Part shown: piece by piece, positions 1 through 7,521 of the stretch | Layout of the letters: every line of letters starts with the position of its first letter | Position numbering within the stretch: position 1 is the stretch's first letter | From: Nitrospina sp. | GTDB taxonomy: Bacteria > Nitrospinota > Nitrospinia > Nitrospinales > Nitrospinaceae | Assembly (NCBI GenBank): GCA_004357365.1 | Contig: SMVT01000163.1 | Coordinates: 1-7,624, forward strand | Reading direction: 5' to 3' | DNA: 7,624 bases | Notes under the pieces: model-generated | Databases searched by the model: none | What the model saw: the letters and a program-made list of their open reading frames with translations, nothing else | Told to the model about the DNA's origin: nothing | Translations under genes and position numbers: made by a program

Positions 1-56
1 AGCAGACGTTCGCCTAACGGCTTCGATCGGCAGGAACCGGCCACAAGCGGACACTT
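1..56 (+). repeat. AGCGGACGTT-type paired-motif repeat, left copy
   Basis: Two related decamers, AGCAGACGTT at 1-10 and AGCGGACACT at 46-55, start exactly 45 nt apart. The same design (two decamers, 45-nt period) occurs on the opposite strand at 660-714, beyond the other end of the lipoprotein gene. An ungapped comparison of the two copies shows nine of ten matches in the first decamer and about nine of fifteen in the stretch just before the second decamer. The middle is diverged. The left copy starts at the window edge and may extend beyond it. Its function is unknown. Confidence 0.5.
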
Positions 57-72
57 GCCCAAGCACAAGAAA

Positions 73-89
73 CCCCGCTCTAGTCGGGG
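73..89 (-). terminator. Rho-independent terminator of the RidA-like gene
   Basis: On the minus strand the sequence reads CCCCG, a 7-nt loop ACTAGAG, then CGGGG, followed by TTTCTTG. It lies about 60 nt past the stop codon of the minus-strand lipoprotein gene. The stem is short (5 bp, all G-C) and the U-tract is interrupted, so it is a plausible but not especially strong terminator. Confidence 0.65.
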
Positions 90-147
90 CCTCATCTTGG
101 TCCTCGGTTCTTCTTGTTATGCGCTGAGTCGAGGGGAAGGGCGGACC

Positions 148-636
148 TTATCTGGACCTGTGCGCTTCCAGCTCGATCTCGATCATGAACCCGGGCAGGG
201 CGAGCCCTTTGACCTCGAGCCAGATTCCGGTCGGAAACTGCTTTGTGTAGATCGAGTTACGATACGAAGCGACCTCGAGAAACTTCGCCATGTTGGTCGT
301 ATAGACGTTCTCAACTATCACGTCGTCGAAGGTATAGCCGTAGTGCTTCAGAATCTTATCCAGATCGGAGTAAGCGTTTTTCATCTGCTGCTCCAAATCG
401 CCGACAGCTGTCGGGTTGCCCTCATCATCCATGCTCACGGCGCCCGAGATCTTGATGTCATCACCGATCTTCACGGCATGCGTGTAGCCGTAGGCCTTTT
501 CGACCTCCGGTCGCAAAAGGAAATACTCCGGCATTTCTTTCGCCAGCACGATCGTCTCGTCGGATTCCGGGCCGGGGCAGCCGGACAGGAAAGCCAGGAA
601 GAGTGTTGCAAGGACGAGCAGTGATTTTTTGTTCAT
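148..636 (-). CDS. RidA/YjgF/UK114-family lipoprotein, catalytic Arg absent
   Basis: This is a 162-residue protein. Residues 1-20 form a lipoprotein signal: Lys3-Lys4, a hydrophobic stretch, then the lipobox LSGC with Cys20 as the lipidation site. Residues from about 30 to 160 match the RidA/YjgF fold, including ISGAVSMD near 63-70, the central helix YSDLDKILKHYGYTFDDV and the C-terminal strand EIELEAHR. Classical RidA proteins are cytosolic enamine/imine deaminases with an active-site Arg in a FPARSxVEV motif. Here the aligned stretch is FPTGIWLEV, with Gly137 in the Arg position, so ordinary imine deamination is doubtful and a binding role at the membrane is possible. The start at 636 is chosen because GAGGAG lies just upstream and it gives a clean signal peptide; the longer TTG-initiated frame to 726 runs into the upstream repeat. 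The family call is firm and the function is open. Confidence 0.85.
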   Translation of the reverse strand: MNKKSLLVLATLFLAFLSGCPGPESDETIVLAKEMPEYFLLRPEVEKAYGYTHAVKIGDDIKISGAVSMDDEGNPTAVGDLEQQMKNAYSDLDKILKHYGYTFDDVIVENVYTTNMAKFLEVASYRNSIYTKQFPTGIWLEVKGLALPGFMIEIELEAHRSR

Positions 637-659
637 TGTTTTTCTCCTCAGATTTGTCG

Positions 660-714
660 AACGGCCGCTTTGGGTCGTTTGCGGGCCAACAATCAGCGCG
701 ATCAAACGTCCGCT
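660..714 (-). repeat. AGCGGACGTT-type paired-motif repeat, right (inverted) copy
   Basis: Read on the minus strand, AGCGGACGTT starts at 714 and AGCGGCCGTT at 669, 45 nt apart. It is the inverted counterpart of the copy at 1-56. It lies in the 5' leader of the RidA-like lipoprotein gene, between a candidate -10 box and the ribosome binding site, and would therefore be transcribed with that gene. Confidence 0.5.
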
Positions 715-728
715 TTTCCATGCCAACT

Positions 729-734
729 ATTATA
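729..734 (-). promoter_or_regulatory. Candidate -10 box for the RidA-like lipoprotein gene
   Basis: A perfect TATAAT lies on the minus strand about 93 nt before the ATG at 636. No convincing -35 hexamer is found at 16-18 nt spacing; a TTGCAA at 764-769 is too far away. The transcript would carry a leader of about 85 nt containing the inverted repeat copy. The call rests on the -10 sequence and its position alone. Confidence 0.35.
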
Positions 735-771
735 ACTTGTCGTCTGTCCGTAATAGGATTTCTTGCAAAAG

Positions 772-789
772 GTGGGACTATAGTGGGAC
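772..789 (+). repeat. Direct heptamer pair GTGGGAC, 11-bp period (integrase arm-site-like)
   Basis: GTGGGAC occurs at 772-778 and again at 783-789, one helical turn apart. An inverted GTCCCACC lies at 1051-1058 on the far side of the tRNA-Lys fragment. Tandem heptamers in phase beside a tRNA-derived core are typical of arm-type binding sites for tyrosine recombinases. The sequence shows the repeats; the integrase role is inference. Confidence 0.45.
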
Positions 790-808
790 AGAATCACATA
801 AAAACAAA

Positions 809-839
809 AATGGCCTACGCCATATCGAAGTAAGCCATT
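809..839 (-). terminator. Terminator behind the tRNA-Lys fragment
   Basis: AATGGC-C-TAC at 809-818 pairs with GTA-A-GCCATT at 830-839, a 10-position stem with one C-A mismatch and an 11-nt loop. On the minus strand it is followed by TTTTTGTTTTTA, a good U-tract, and it lies just past the CCA end of the tRNA-Lys fragment at 848. On the plus strand it is followed by GTTTTG, so it may also work in that direction. Confidence 0.7.
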
Positions 840-847
840 GTTTTGAT

Positions 848-907
848 TGGTGGGCCGTCACGGGATCGAACCGTGGACCTACTGATTAAGAGTCATTTTC
901 TCTACCC
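848..907 (-). pseudogene. 3' part of tRNA-Lys(CUU), 5' part missing (att-like scar)
   Basis: Read on the minus strand, the segment carries the end of the D arm (GGTAGAG), an anticodon loop CTCTTAA with anticodon CUU, the variable region, a full T arm (CACGG-TTCGATC-CCGTG), the 3' acceptor strand ACGGCCC, discriminator A and an encoded CCA at 850-848. The anticodon stem already contains an A-G mismatch. Upstream, where GGGCCGT and the first D-stem strand should be, the sequence is unrelated AT-rich DNA, so no cloverleaf can form. Tyrosine recombinases commonly use tRNA 3' halves as attachment cores and leave exactly such fragments. The fragment is flanked by GTGGGAC-type repeats, supporting an attachment-site reading. 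It should not be annotated as a functional tRNA. Confidence 0.8.
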
Positions 908-1090
908 AAATTTCCAAAAATATACACATGGGTCCCTCGCTACTGATGAATGGGTCCCATATCGCGTCGGGGGTTCCCCCCCCTCTATTTTTTCAAAAAT
1001 CAGCCAGCGTCAGGATAACTTCGTTGGCTACATAATTTCGCAGGATTATTGTCCCACCAGGGTGAGGGAGGGGGAGGTTTTTATAAACCT
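908..1090. other. Non-coding stretch between the two tRNA loci
   Basis: I see no plausible gene here. It contains the nonamer ATGGGTCCC twice (928-936 and 950-958, 22 nt apart, two helical turns), which read on the minus strand gives GGGACCCAT. It also contains an inverted arm-like heptamer GTCCCACC (1051-1058) and a GGGGG-TT-CCCCC run at 969-980. Together with the GTGGGAC pair left of the tRNA fragment, these GGGAC-bearing sites make the segment look like one arm of an attachment region. The neighbouring plus-strand reading frames are the antisense of tRNA. Confidence 0.4.
1051..1058 (-). repeat. Inverted GTGGGAC arm-like site
   Basis: GTCCCACC on the plus strand is the reverse complement of GGTGGGAC, the sequence at 771-778. 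It lies about 145 nt to the right of the tRNA-Lys fragment, while the direct pair lies about 60-75 nt to its left. Opposite orientations on the two sides of a core are compatible with arm sites of an integrase. A single octamer match is weak on its own. Confidence 0.35.
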
Positions 1091-1108
1091 TGCCTACATT
1101 ATGCCTAC
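1091..1108 (+). repeat. Direct heptamer pair TGCCTAC, 11-bp period, beside tRNA-Arg
   Basis: TGCCTAC occurs at 1091-1097 and 1102-1108, again 11 bp apart, and GCCTAC recurs at 1122-1127 in the terminator. The pair lies 49-66 nt beyond the CCA end of tRNA-Arg. This is the same order (tRNA 3' end, terminator, tandem heptamers) as at the tRNA-Lys fragment but with a different heptamer, suggesting a second recombinase specificity. The arm-site role is inferred. Confidence 0.4.
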
Positions 1109-1119
1109 ACAAAGAAAAA

Positions 1120-1146
1120 GGGCCTACAGGTAAATCCTGTAAACCC
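1120..1146 (-). terminator. Strong terminator of tRNA-Arg (probably bidirectional)
   Basis: An 11-bp uninterrupted stem forms between 1120-1130 and 1136-1146, with two G-U pairs on the minus strand and a 5-nt loop ATTTA. On the minus strand it is followed by TTTTTCTTTG, just past the tRNA-Arg CCA end at 1157. On the plus strand it is followed by TTGTTTT. This is the clearest terminator in the window. Confidence 0.85.
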
Positions 1147-1156
1147 TTGTTTTATT

Positions 1157-1233
<77 letters not shown>

Positions 1234-1238
1234 ATATT

Positions 1239-1592
1239 TCATTTCCCTTTTGCGGCATGGAACGGCTCCTCTCCCTCTTCCTCCGCCGGAGCGGCGATGG
1301 TTCCGGAGGTCAATTCGAAATCTCTGCCAAATTCGCGGATCATATCCACTCGCACTTTCCACCATTTCACTTCTTCCCGCAACTCCTCGGCGGTGTCCTG
1401 CTTGGTAAAAAGCTTGATTTCGTATCCCGCTTCCAGCCGCGCTTCGATGCCTTCGGCGAGATGAAGATCGTGTTCTTTCATCACGGTGATGGGATTTTTC
1501 GCCAGTCGCTTTCTGAAGACGTCGTCGGTCACCGCCTTCTTCGCCAACTGTTTCCACTTGCTGTTCAGTTCTTCTTTTCTCTTGTTCTTCAT
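1239..1592 (-). CDS. Small NHLP / nitrile-hydratase-alpha-like protein
   Basis: This is a 117-residue acidic and lysine-rich protein without signal peptide or membrane segment. Residues from about 12 to 65 (KWKQLAKKAVTDDVFRKRL, then NPITVMKEHDLHLAEGIEARL) resemble the nitrile hydratase alpha-subunit helical region that recurs as the leader (NHLP) of some ribosomal peptide precursors: helix, D-x-x-F/L, NP, then a VxxE-x-GI-x-V strand. The catalytic CxxCSC metal motif of true nitrile hydratase is absent; the protein has no cysteine at all. A GG or GA leader-cleavage site with a Cys/Ser/Thr-rich core is also missing; the tail from about 70 is a charged helix (EELREEVKWWKVRVDMIREF) and an Ala/Glu-rich end. 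No modification enzyme or exporter is near. ATG at 1592 is preceded by GAGGGG. Family resemblance is likely; a role as peptide precursor is not supported by the neighbours. Confidence 0.7.
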   Translation of the reverse strand: MKNKRKEELNSKWKQLAKKAVTDDVFRKRLAKNPITVMKEHDLHLAEGIEARLEAGYEIKLFTKQDTAEELREEVKWWKVRVDMIREFGRDFELTSGTIAAPAEEEGEEPFHAAKGK

Positions 1593-1667
1593 AATCCCCT
1601 CGTTCTATTCACTTTCGCCTGACGAGTTGGACTCTGAAGGGAAGTGAAGGTTTTGTGAGTTGTCCAA

Positions 1668-1696
1668 AGTGTATCGATCATGGCAACCGAAGGCAA
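1668..1696 (-). promoter_or_regulatory. Candidate promoter for the NHLP-like gene and tRNA-Arg
   Basis: On the minus strand a TTGCCT (-35, four of six consensus bases) at 1696-1691 is followed after 17 nt by TACACT (-10, four of six) at 1673-1668. The predicted leader to the ATG at 1592 is about 70 nt. It lies just behind the alaS stop codon, so it would free the small gene and the tRNA from read-through of alaS. Confidence 0.35.
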
Positions 1697-1729
1697 TCAT
1701 TAAACGCCGGGGCCCCTGGAATTCCCTCG

Positions 1730-4375
<2,646 letters not shown>

Positions 4376-4385
4376 TAGGGCCTAG

Positions 4386-4391
4386 ATTATA
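4386..4391 (-). promoter_or_regulatory. Candidate -10 box of alaS, very close to the ATG
   Basis: A perfect TATAAT on the minus strand ends 10 nt before the alaS ATG. If used, transcription would start only about 4 nt before the codon, giving an almost leaderless mRNA, which would agree with the lack of a good ribosome binding site. No good -35 hexamer is seen at 17 nt. An upstream promoter within the repeat region cannot be excluded. Confidence 0.35.
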
Positions 4392-4410
4392 TATCAATCC
4401 ATCGCCGTTT

Positions 4411-4533
4411 GGAGGGGGGATTTATATCAAAGGATTCAGTGATTTGGGCGAGAGTGGCCAGGGTCCCCCCTTGTAAAGGGGGCTGAGGGGATTCTTCCTC
4501 AAGGTCACCCTGAGCCTGTCGAAGAGGGACAGG
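4411..4533. repeat. Dispersed intergenic repeats, copy A
   Basis: The 233-nt gap between alaS and the antitoxin gene is largely repeat sequence. It holds a partial GGAGGGGGGATTTA (4411-4424), a hairpin CCCCCTT-GTA-AAGGGGG (4466-4482) followed by GGGGATT, and CCTGAGCCTGTCGAAGAGG (4509-4527). The same two elements in the same order occur at 6205-6290, and the hairpin element in the opposite orientation at 7519-7550. They look like non-coding mobile or palindromic repeats; the short minus-strand frame across them is not a gene. Confidence 0.7.
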
Positions 4534-4575
4534 ATAATGGGATGTAATCGGCTTCCCCATTTTCAATGATGAATA

Positions 4576-4584
4576 TGTTATAAT
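4576..4584 (+). promoter_or_regulatory. Extended -10 promoter of the toxin-antitoxin operon
   Basis: TGTTATAAT is an extended -10 element (TGN plus a perfect TATAAT at 4579-4584). It lies 24 nt before the antitoxin ATG, giving a leader of about 18 nt that includes AGGAG at 4595-4599. No good -35 is visible, which extended -10 promoters tolerate. RHH antitoxins commonly bind their own promoter; no clear palindromic operator is apparent by eye. Confidence 0.6.
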
Positions 4585-4608
4585 GGTTTGCAATAGGAGT
4601 GACTGCAT

Positions 4609-4854
4609 ATGGCTCAAAACAGTGGAAATGTCACCGTACGTCTAGCCGGGGAAACCCGCAAAAAACTGGACCGTATAGCGGCGGACCTCGACCGGTCCCG
4701 CAACTGGCTGATCAACGAAGCTATTGAAAACTATCTGGAAGTGTACGAGTGGCAGGAAAAGAAAATCCGCGAACGCCTCAAAAAAGCCGAGAAAAAGGGA
4801 AAATTCCGCACCGCGAAGCAGGTGAGCAAGGTCGTTGATTCCTTCAAGCTATGA
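4609..4854 (+). CDS. Ribbon-helix-helix (CopG-type) antitoxin
   Basis: This is an 81-residue protein with an N-terminal ribbon-helix-helix fold: strand NVTVRLAGETRKKLDRIA (from about residue 7), then DRSRNWLINEAIENYLE (28-44) as the second helix. A dimer of such folds would bind operator DNA through the strand. The basic, Lys/Glu-rich C-terminal part (about 47-81) probably wraps the toxin. ATG at 4609 has AGGAG 9 nt upstream. Its stop overlaps the start of the following ParE-like gene (ATGATG at 4851), the usual order antitoxin then toxin with translational coupling. It would neutralise the toxin and repress its own operon. Confidence 0.88.
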   Translation: MAQNSGNVTVRLAGETRKKLDRIAADLDRSRNWLINEAIENYLEVYEWQEKKIRERLKKAEKKGKFRTAKQVSKVVDSFKL

Positions 4855-5144
4855 TGCACGTGGTCTGGCTTGAGGATGCGGTCAACGATCTGAAAATGAT
4901 CGGCGATTACATCGCGGAGGATGATCCTGAGGCCGCCTACCGGGTGCTGACCCAGATCCAGGCGGCAGCGGATTCCCTATCGCGTCATCCGGAGATGGGG
5001 AGGCCCGGCCGGGTCGAAAAAACCCGCGAGCTGGTCATTGCCGGATTACCCTACATCCTTCCTTATTACATCAAGAAAAACGAAGTCCGCATCCTTGCCG
5101 TACTGCATACATCTCGAAAGTGGCCGGGTAATTTTTCAGCCTAA
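4851..5144 (+). CDS. RelE/ParE-superfamily toxin
   Basis: This 97-residue protein has the usual length and layout of a RelE/ParE toxin: VVWLEDAVNDLKMIGDYIAEDDPEAAYRVLTQI as the N-terminal helical hairpin, SRHPEMGRPGR, then the C-terminal sheet with ELVIAGLPYILPYYI, VRILAVLHTSRKWP. The ELVI..LPYILPYYI and VRILAVLHTSRKWP blocks are characteristic of ParE-like members. ParE toxins act on DNA gyrase and RelE toxins cleave mRNA on the ribosome; sequence alone favours ParE-like but does not settle the target. The start is ATG 4851, overlapping the antitoxin stop; a second in-frame ATG at 4854 would serve as well. Its stop codon overlaps that of the convergent kdsD with no terminator between, so transcripts of the two genes would be complementary at their ends. 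Confidence 0.87.
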   Translation: MMHVVWLEDAVNDLKMIGDYIAEDDPEAAYRVLTQIQAAADSLSRHPEMGRPGRVEKTRELVIAGLPYILPYYIKKNEVRILAVLHTSRKWPGNFSA

Positions 5145-6148
5145 GCAATTCCTGAGCGCAACAGGTCGTGCAGGTGGATCATGCCGTCGATCTCTTTGCC
5201 GTCTTCGGACACGACGATACAGGTGATGGAATACTCCTCCATCAACTGCAGGGCCTTGGTGGCCATGTCGTCCTTCTGCACGGTCTTGGGATTAGTCGAC
5301 ATCAGGTCGGCGGCTTTAACAGTCGAAATGTCGCGCTTCGATTCCATCAACCGGCGCAGGTCGCCGTCGGTGATGATGCCCATCATCTGCCCCCGATCAT
5401 TCACCACCAGCGTGGTGCCCAGCCGCTTGCGGCTCATCTCGGTCAGCACGGCGTAAATATCGGTATCTTCCGTGACCGTGGGGATGGTGTCGCCGGCGTG
5501 CATCACATCTGCCACCGTGACCAGCAGTTGGCGTCCGAGGCTGCCGCCGGGGTGGTTGAGGGCGAAATCGTCCGACTTGAACCCGCGCTTTTCGAGCAGG
5601 CCCATCACCAGCGAGTCGCCCATCGCCATCGTCGCCGTGGTGCTGGCGGTGGGGACCAGGTTCAGCGAGCACGCCTCTTCCTTGACGGCGATGTTCAGCA
5701 CATAATGCGCGCGCTTGGCGAGGGTGGAGTCCGGGTTGCCCGTCATCGCCACCAAGGTACACTTGCGGCGGTTGATGACCGGCAGGAGCCTGACGATTTC
5801 CTCCGTCTCGCCGCTGTTGGAAATGGCGAGGATGATATCCTCCTTGCCGATAATGCCGAGGTCGCCGTGGCTGGCCTCCGCCGCGTGCAGGAACACCGCC
5901 GCCAGGCCGATGCTGGAGAAGGTCGCGGCGATTTTCTGTCCGACGAGGCCCGACTTGCCGATGCCCATCACCACCATGTGGCCGGGGCAGGCGTCCAGCA
6001 GGGAGACCACGTCGACGAAGGTCTGGTCGATGCGGTCGATCAGGTCGGCGACCGATTCGCTTTCGATGCGCAGGACGCGTTTGCCCGCGTCGATGATTTT
6101 CTGTTGCAGTTCCGGCGCCACCGGCGAGAATTTCTTCAATGGTTGCAT
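5141..6148 (-). CDS. kdsD: D-arabinose 5-phosphate isomerase (KdsD/KpsF/GutQ family)
   Basis: The enzyme interconverts ribulose 5-phosphate and arabinose 5-phosphate, the first step to Kdo, the inner sugar of lipopolysaccharide. From ATG 6148 it is 335 residues, close to the usual length. The SIS domain (about 45-180) has GIGKSG with Lys65, AISNSGETEE with Glu117, KEEACSLNLVPTASTTAT with Glu158, and NHPGGSLGR with His199. By alignment these correspond to the four E. coli KdsD catalytic residues Lys59, Glu111, Glu152 and His193. Two CBS domains follow (about 211-270 starting at DVMHAGD; 278-335 starting at AADLMSTNP). An in-frame TTG at 6187 would add 13 residues. ATG 6148 is preferred because the N-terminus then resembles family members and a TATAAA box at 6176-6181 lies between the two starts. 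It stands alone, without kdsA/kdsC or lpt genes next to it. Confidence 0.93.
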   Translation of the reverse strand: MQPLKKFSPVAPELQQKIIDAGKRVLRIESESVADLIDRIDQTFVDVVSLLDACPGHMVVMGIGKSGLVGQKIAATFSSIGLAAVFLHAAEASHGDLGIIGKEDIILAISNSGETEEIVRLLPVINRRKCTLVAMTGNPDSTLAKRAHYVLNIAVKEEACSLNLVPTASTTATMAMGDSLVMGLLEKRGFKSDDFALNHPGGSLGRQLLVTVADVMHAGDTIPTVTEDTDIYAVLTEMSRKRLGTTLVVNDRGQMMGIITDGDLRRLMESKRDISTVKAADLMSTNPKTVQKDDMATKALQLMEEYSITCIVVSEDGKEIDGMIHLHDLLRSGIA

Positions 6149-6175
6149 AGGGTTAGAGTCGTTGAAAACAAAAGG

Positions 6176-6181
6176 TTTATA
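6176..6181 (-). promoter_or_regulatory. Candidate -10 box of kdsD
   Basis: TATAAA on the minus strand lies 27 nt before the ATG at 6148, giving a short leader. The -35 region is poor (TGTAAT at 17-nt spacing) and falls at the edge of a repeat hairpin. It supports the shorter kdsD start. Confidence 0.3.
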
Positions 6182-6202
6182 CCCCAAAAGGTTACCATAT
6201 TA

Positions 6203-6290
6203 CACCCCCTTTGTGAAGGGGGATGGGGGGATTTAGACTTTGTCTAAAAATCCTCCCCTGCTAAGGAGCTTGTCCTGAGCTTGCCGAAGG
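6203..6290. repeat. Dispersed intergenic repeats, copy B
   Basis: A hairpin CCCCCTT-(TGTG)-AAGGGGG at 6205-6222 is followed by ATGGGGGGATTTA. A partial complementary stretch AATCCTCCCCTGCTAAGGAG comes next (from 6249), then CCTGAGCTTGCCGAAGG (6274-6290). The order and orientation match copy A at 4466-4527, so the two copies bracket the toxin-antitoxin pair and kdsD as direct repeats. Confidence 0.7.
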
Positions 6291-6385
6291 AAACACCGAT
6301 TTATGCAATCGGCTTGCGGAATTTATCAACCTTTGTTAAGTTTAGGCAAAACTGACACGAACTATTTTTTCTTTCAAGGTAGAAA

Positions 6386-7240
6386 ATGGCTAAAAAACTG
6401 ATCCCTCTGGCAATCGCCTATGATTTTGACGGAACTCTTGCCTCGGGCAACATGCAGGAGCATTCGTTTATTCCAAACTTGGGCATGAGCAAGCAGGACT
6501 TCTGGAAACAGGTTAAGGATCATGCTCAAAAACATGATACAGACGAAATCCTATCTTATATGGACATTATGATCCATGTGGCAGATTTAAAGGGAGTACC
6601 AATTAACAAAAAGGCTTTCAAAGGCCATGGTAAAGATCTCCCTTTGTTTCAGGGTGTAGAAGATTGGTTTGGGCGTATTTCCAAATATGGAAAGAGCAAG
6701 GGTATTAAAGTTAGCCATTTCATTATTTCGTCTGGATTACGAGAAATAATTCAAGGCACAGCGATTGGAAGGAAATTTAATTTTATTTTTGCATCCGGAT
6801 TTCGGTACGACCAAAACAATGTAGCTAAATGGCCTGGCCTTGCGATCAACTATACAACCAAAACCCAATACTTATTCCGGATCAACAAGGGTATTATGAA
6901 TTCTTATGAAAATGAAAAAGTAAATAAATACATCCCTGATGCGGAGCGTCCCGTCCCATTTTCTAACATGATTTATATAGGTGATGGAGCAACGGATATT
7001 CCCTGTATGAAGGTAGTCACGCTTCAGGGTGGTTACGCGATTGCAGTATACGATCCGAATAAACGTAGTTCTCCCAATAGAACTTCTCCAAAGGAAAAAT
7101 GTATGAAACTTCTAGAGCAGGGCCGGGCTAAGTATGCGTTGCCGGCAGATTATCGGGAGGACAAGAAGCTGGATCAGTTAATCAAGACAATTATAGATAG
7201 GGTAGTCGCAGAGTGTAGTTTGTCTAAGTTGACGAAATAA
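6386..7240 (+). CDS. HAD-superfamily hydrolase, probably a phosphatase
   Basis: This is a 284-residue soluble protein with the HAD signature motifs. Motif I is YDFDGTLA, with Asp13 as nucleophile and Asp15 as acid/base. Motif II is HFIISSGLRE, Ser115 or Ser116. A Lys (Lys159 or Lys168) is a candidate for motif III. Motif IV is YIGDGATDIP (Asp200, Asp204), for Mg2+. The insertion between motifs I and II (about 20-105) is mainly helical, a C1-type cap that would set substrate choice. The C-terminal basic tail (226-284) is outside the core. The substrate cannot be deduced. ATG 6386 is preceded by AAGG. The gene is visibly AT-richer than alaS or kdsD and its promoter is not obvious, suggesting a gene acquired between kdsD and the probable polA. 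It converges on the ImmA/IrrE remnant with a 23-nt gap. Confidence 0.88.
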   Translation: MAKKLIPLAIAYDFDGTLASGNMQEHSFIPNLGMSKQDFWKQVKDHAQKHDTDEILSYMDIMIHVADLKGVPINKKAFKGHGKDLPLFQGVEDWFGRISKYGKSKGIKVSHFIISSGLREIIQGTAIGRKFNFIFASGFRYDQNNVAKWPGLAINYTTKTQYLFRINKGIMNSYENEKVNKYIPDAERPVPFSNMIYIGDGATDIPCMKVVTLQGGYAIAVYDPNKRSSPNRTSPKEKCMKLLEQGRAKYALPADYREDKKLDQLIKTIIDRVVAECSLSKLTK

Positions 7241-7263
7241 ATACCATTAAAGCGGAATTTGAA

Positions 7264-7521
7264 TCAAGCTGTTTTCCGGTGTCGACGAAAAGGTAGACCA
7301 TATAATTTGTATTCAAGTTTTTGAAATTGGACTCCTTTAAATTGATCGGGAGCTATTAGGCGGAGACGTTCTAACCGTTTTATGATGAACTGATAACTGA
7401 TTTTGGCTTTACAGTTTCTTTTGAATTTAACAATTTTCTCGGCGGTCCATATTTTTATTCCAGTATTAGAGATGTCTTGTGAAAATTCTTTTTCAGGATA
7501 AATAAATTCGGCTGCAAATCC
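7264..7521 (-). pseudogene. C-terminal remnant of an ImmA/IrrE-type (DUF955) protein
   Basis: The minus-strand frame ending in TGA at 7266-7264 is open for 84 residues from Phe at 7518 and then runs through repeat sequence to a TGA at 7536-7534, with no start codon in between. It begins FAAEFIYPEKEF, the conserved (AN)xFAAEFLxP segment that follows the HExxH zinc motif in ImmA/IrrE metallopeptidases. It continues with helices KIVKFKRNCKAKISYQFI and IKRLERLRLIAPDQF, like the YRLxxLGLI part of that family, and ends in a basic tail. The catalytic HExxH and the N-terminus are missing: upstream the coding sequence stops abruptly at the GGGGGGATTT end of a dispersed repeat. Intact relatives cleave repressors or regulate stress and mobile-element genes; this remnant should be inactive. 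Codon use is AT-rich like the adjacent HAD gene. The family call is from pattern memory and fairly confident. Confidence 0.65.

Noticed and set aside
603..833. Integrase C-terminal tail suggested by the plus-strand reading GGTIVGQ
   Set aside because: The upstream part of the frame is antisense to the lipoprotein start and the repeat, with no recombinase motifs; the heptamer repeats explain the pattern better.
848..925. An intact tRNA-Lys
   Set aside because: The 5' acceptor strand GGGCCGT and first D-stem strand are absent within the needed distance, so only a fragment is supported.
969..1000. GGGGG-TT-CCCCC hairpin followed by TATTTTTTC as a terminator
   Set aside because: The loop would be only 2 nt and the C-run is offset from the T-run; no gene ends nearby on the plus strand.
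1708..1721. GGGGCCCC palindrome just past the alaS stop as a terminator
   Set aside because: It has no loop and no U-tract on the minus strand, so it is not a convincing intrinsic terminator.
4387..4617. Minus-strand 76-residue frame in the alaS-antitoxin gap
   Set aside because: It runs through the dispersed repeats (translations such as PLRQAQGDLEEE are typical repeat read-through) and crosses the toxin-antitoxin promoter.
5168..6247. Plus-strand 359-residue frame opposite kdsD
   Set aside because: It is a shadow of kdsD, rich in His/Asp/Gln/Val, without a recognisable family or ribosome site.
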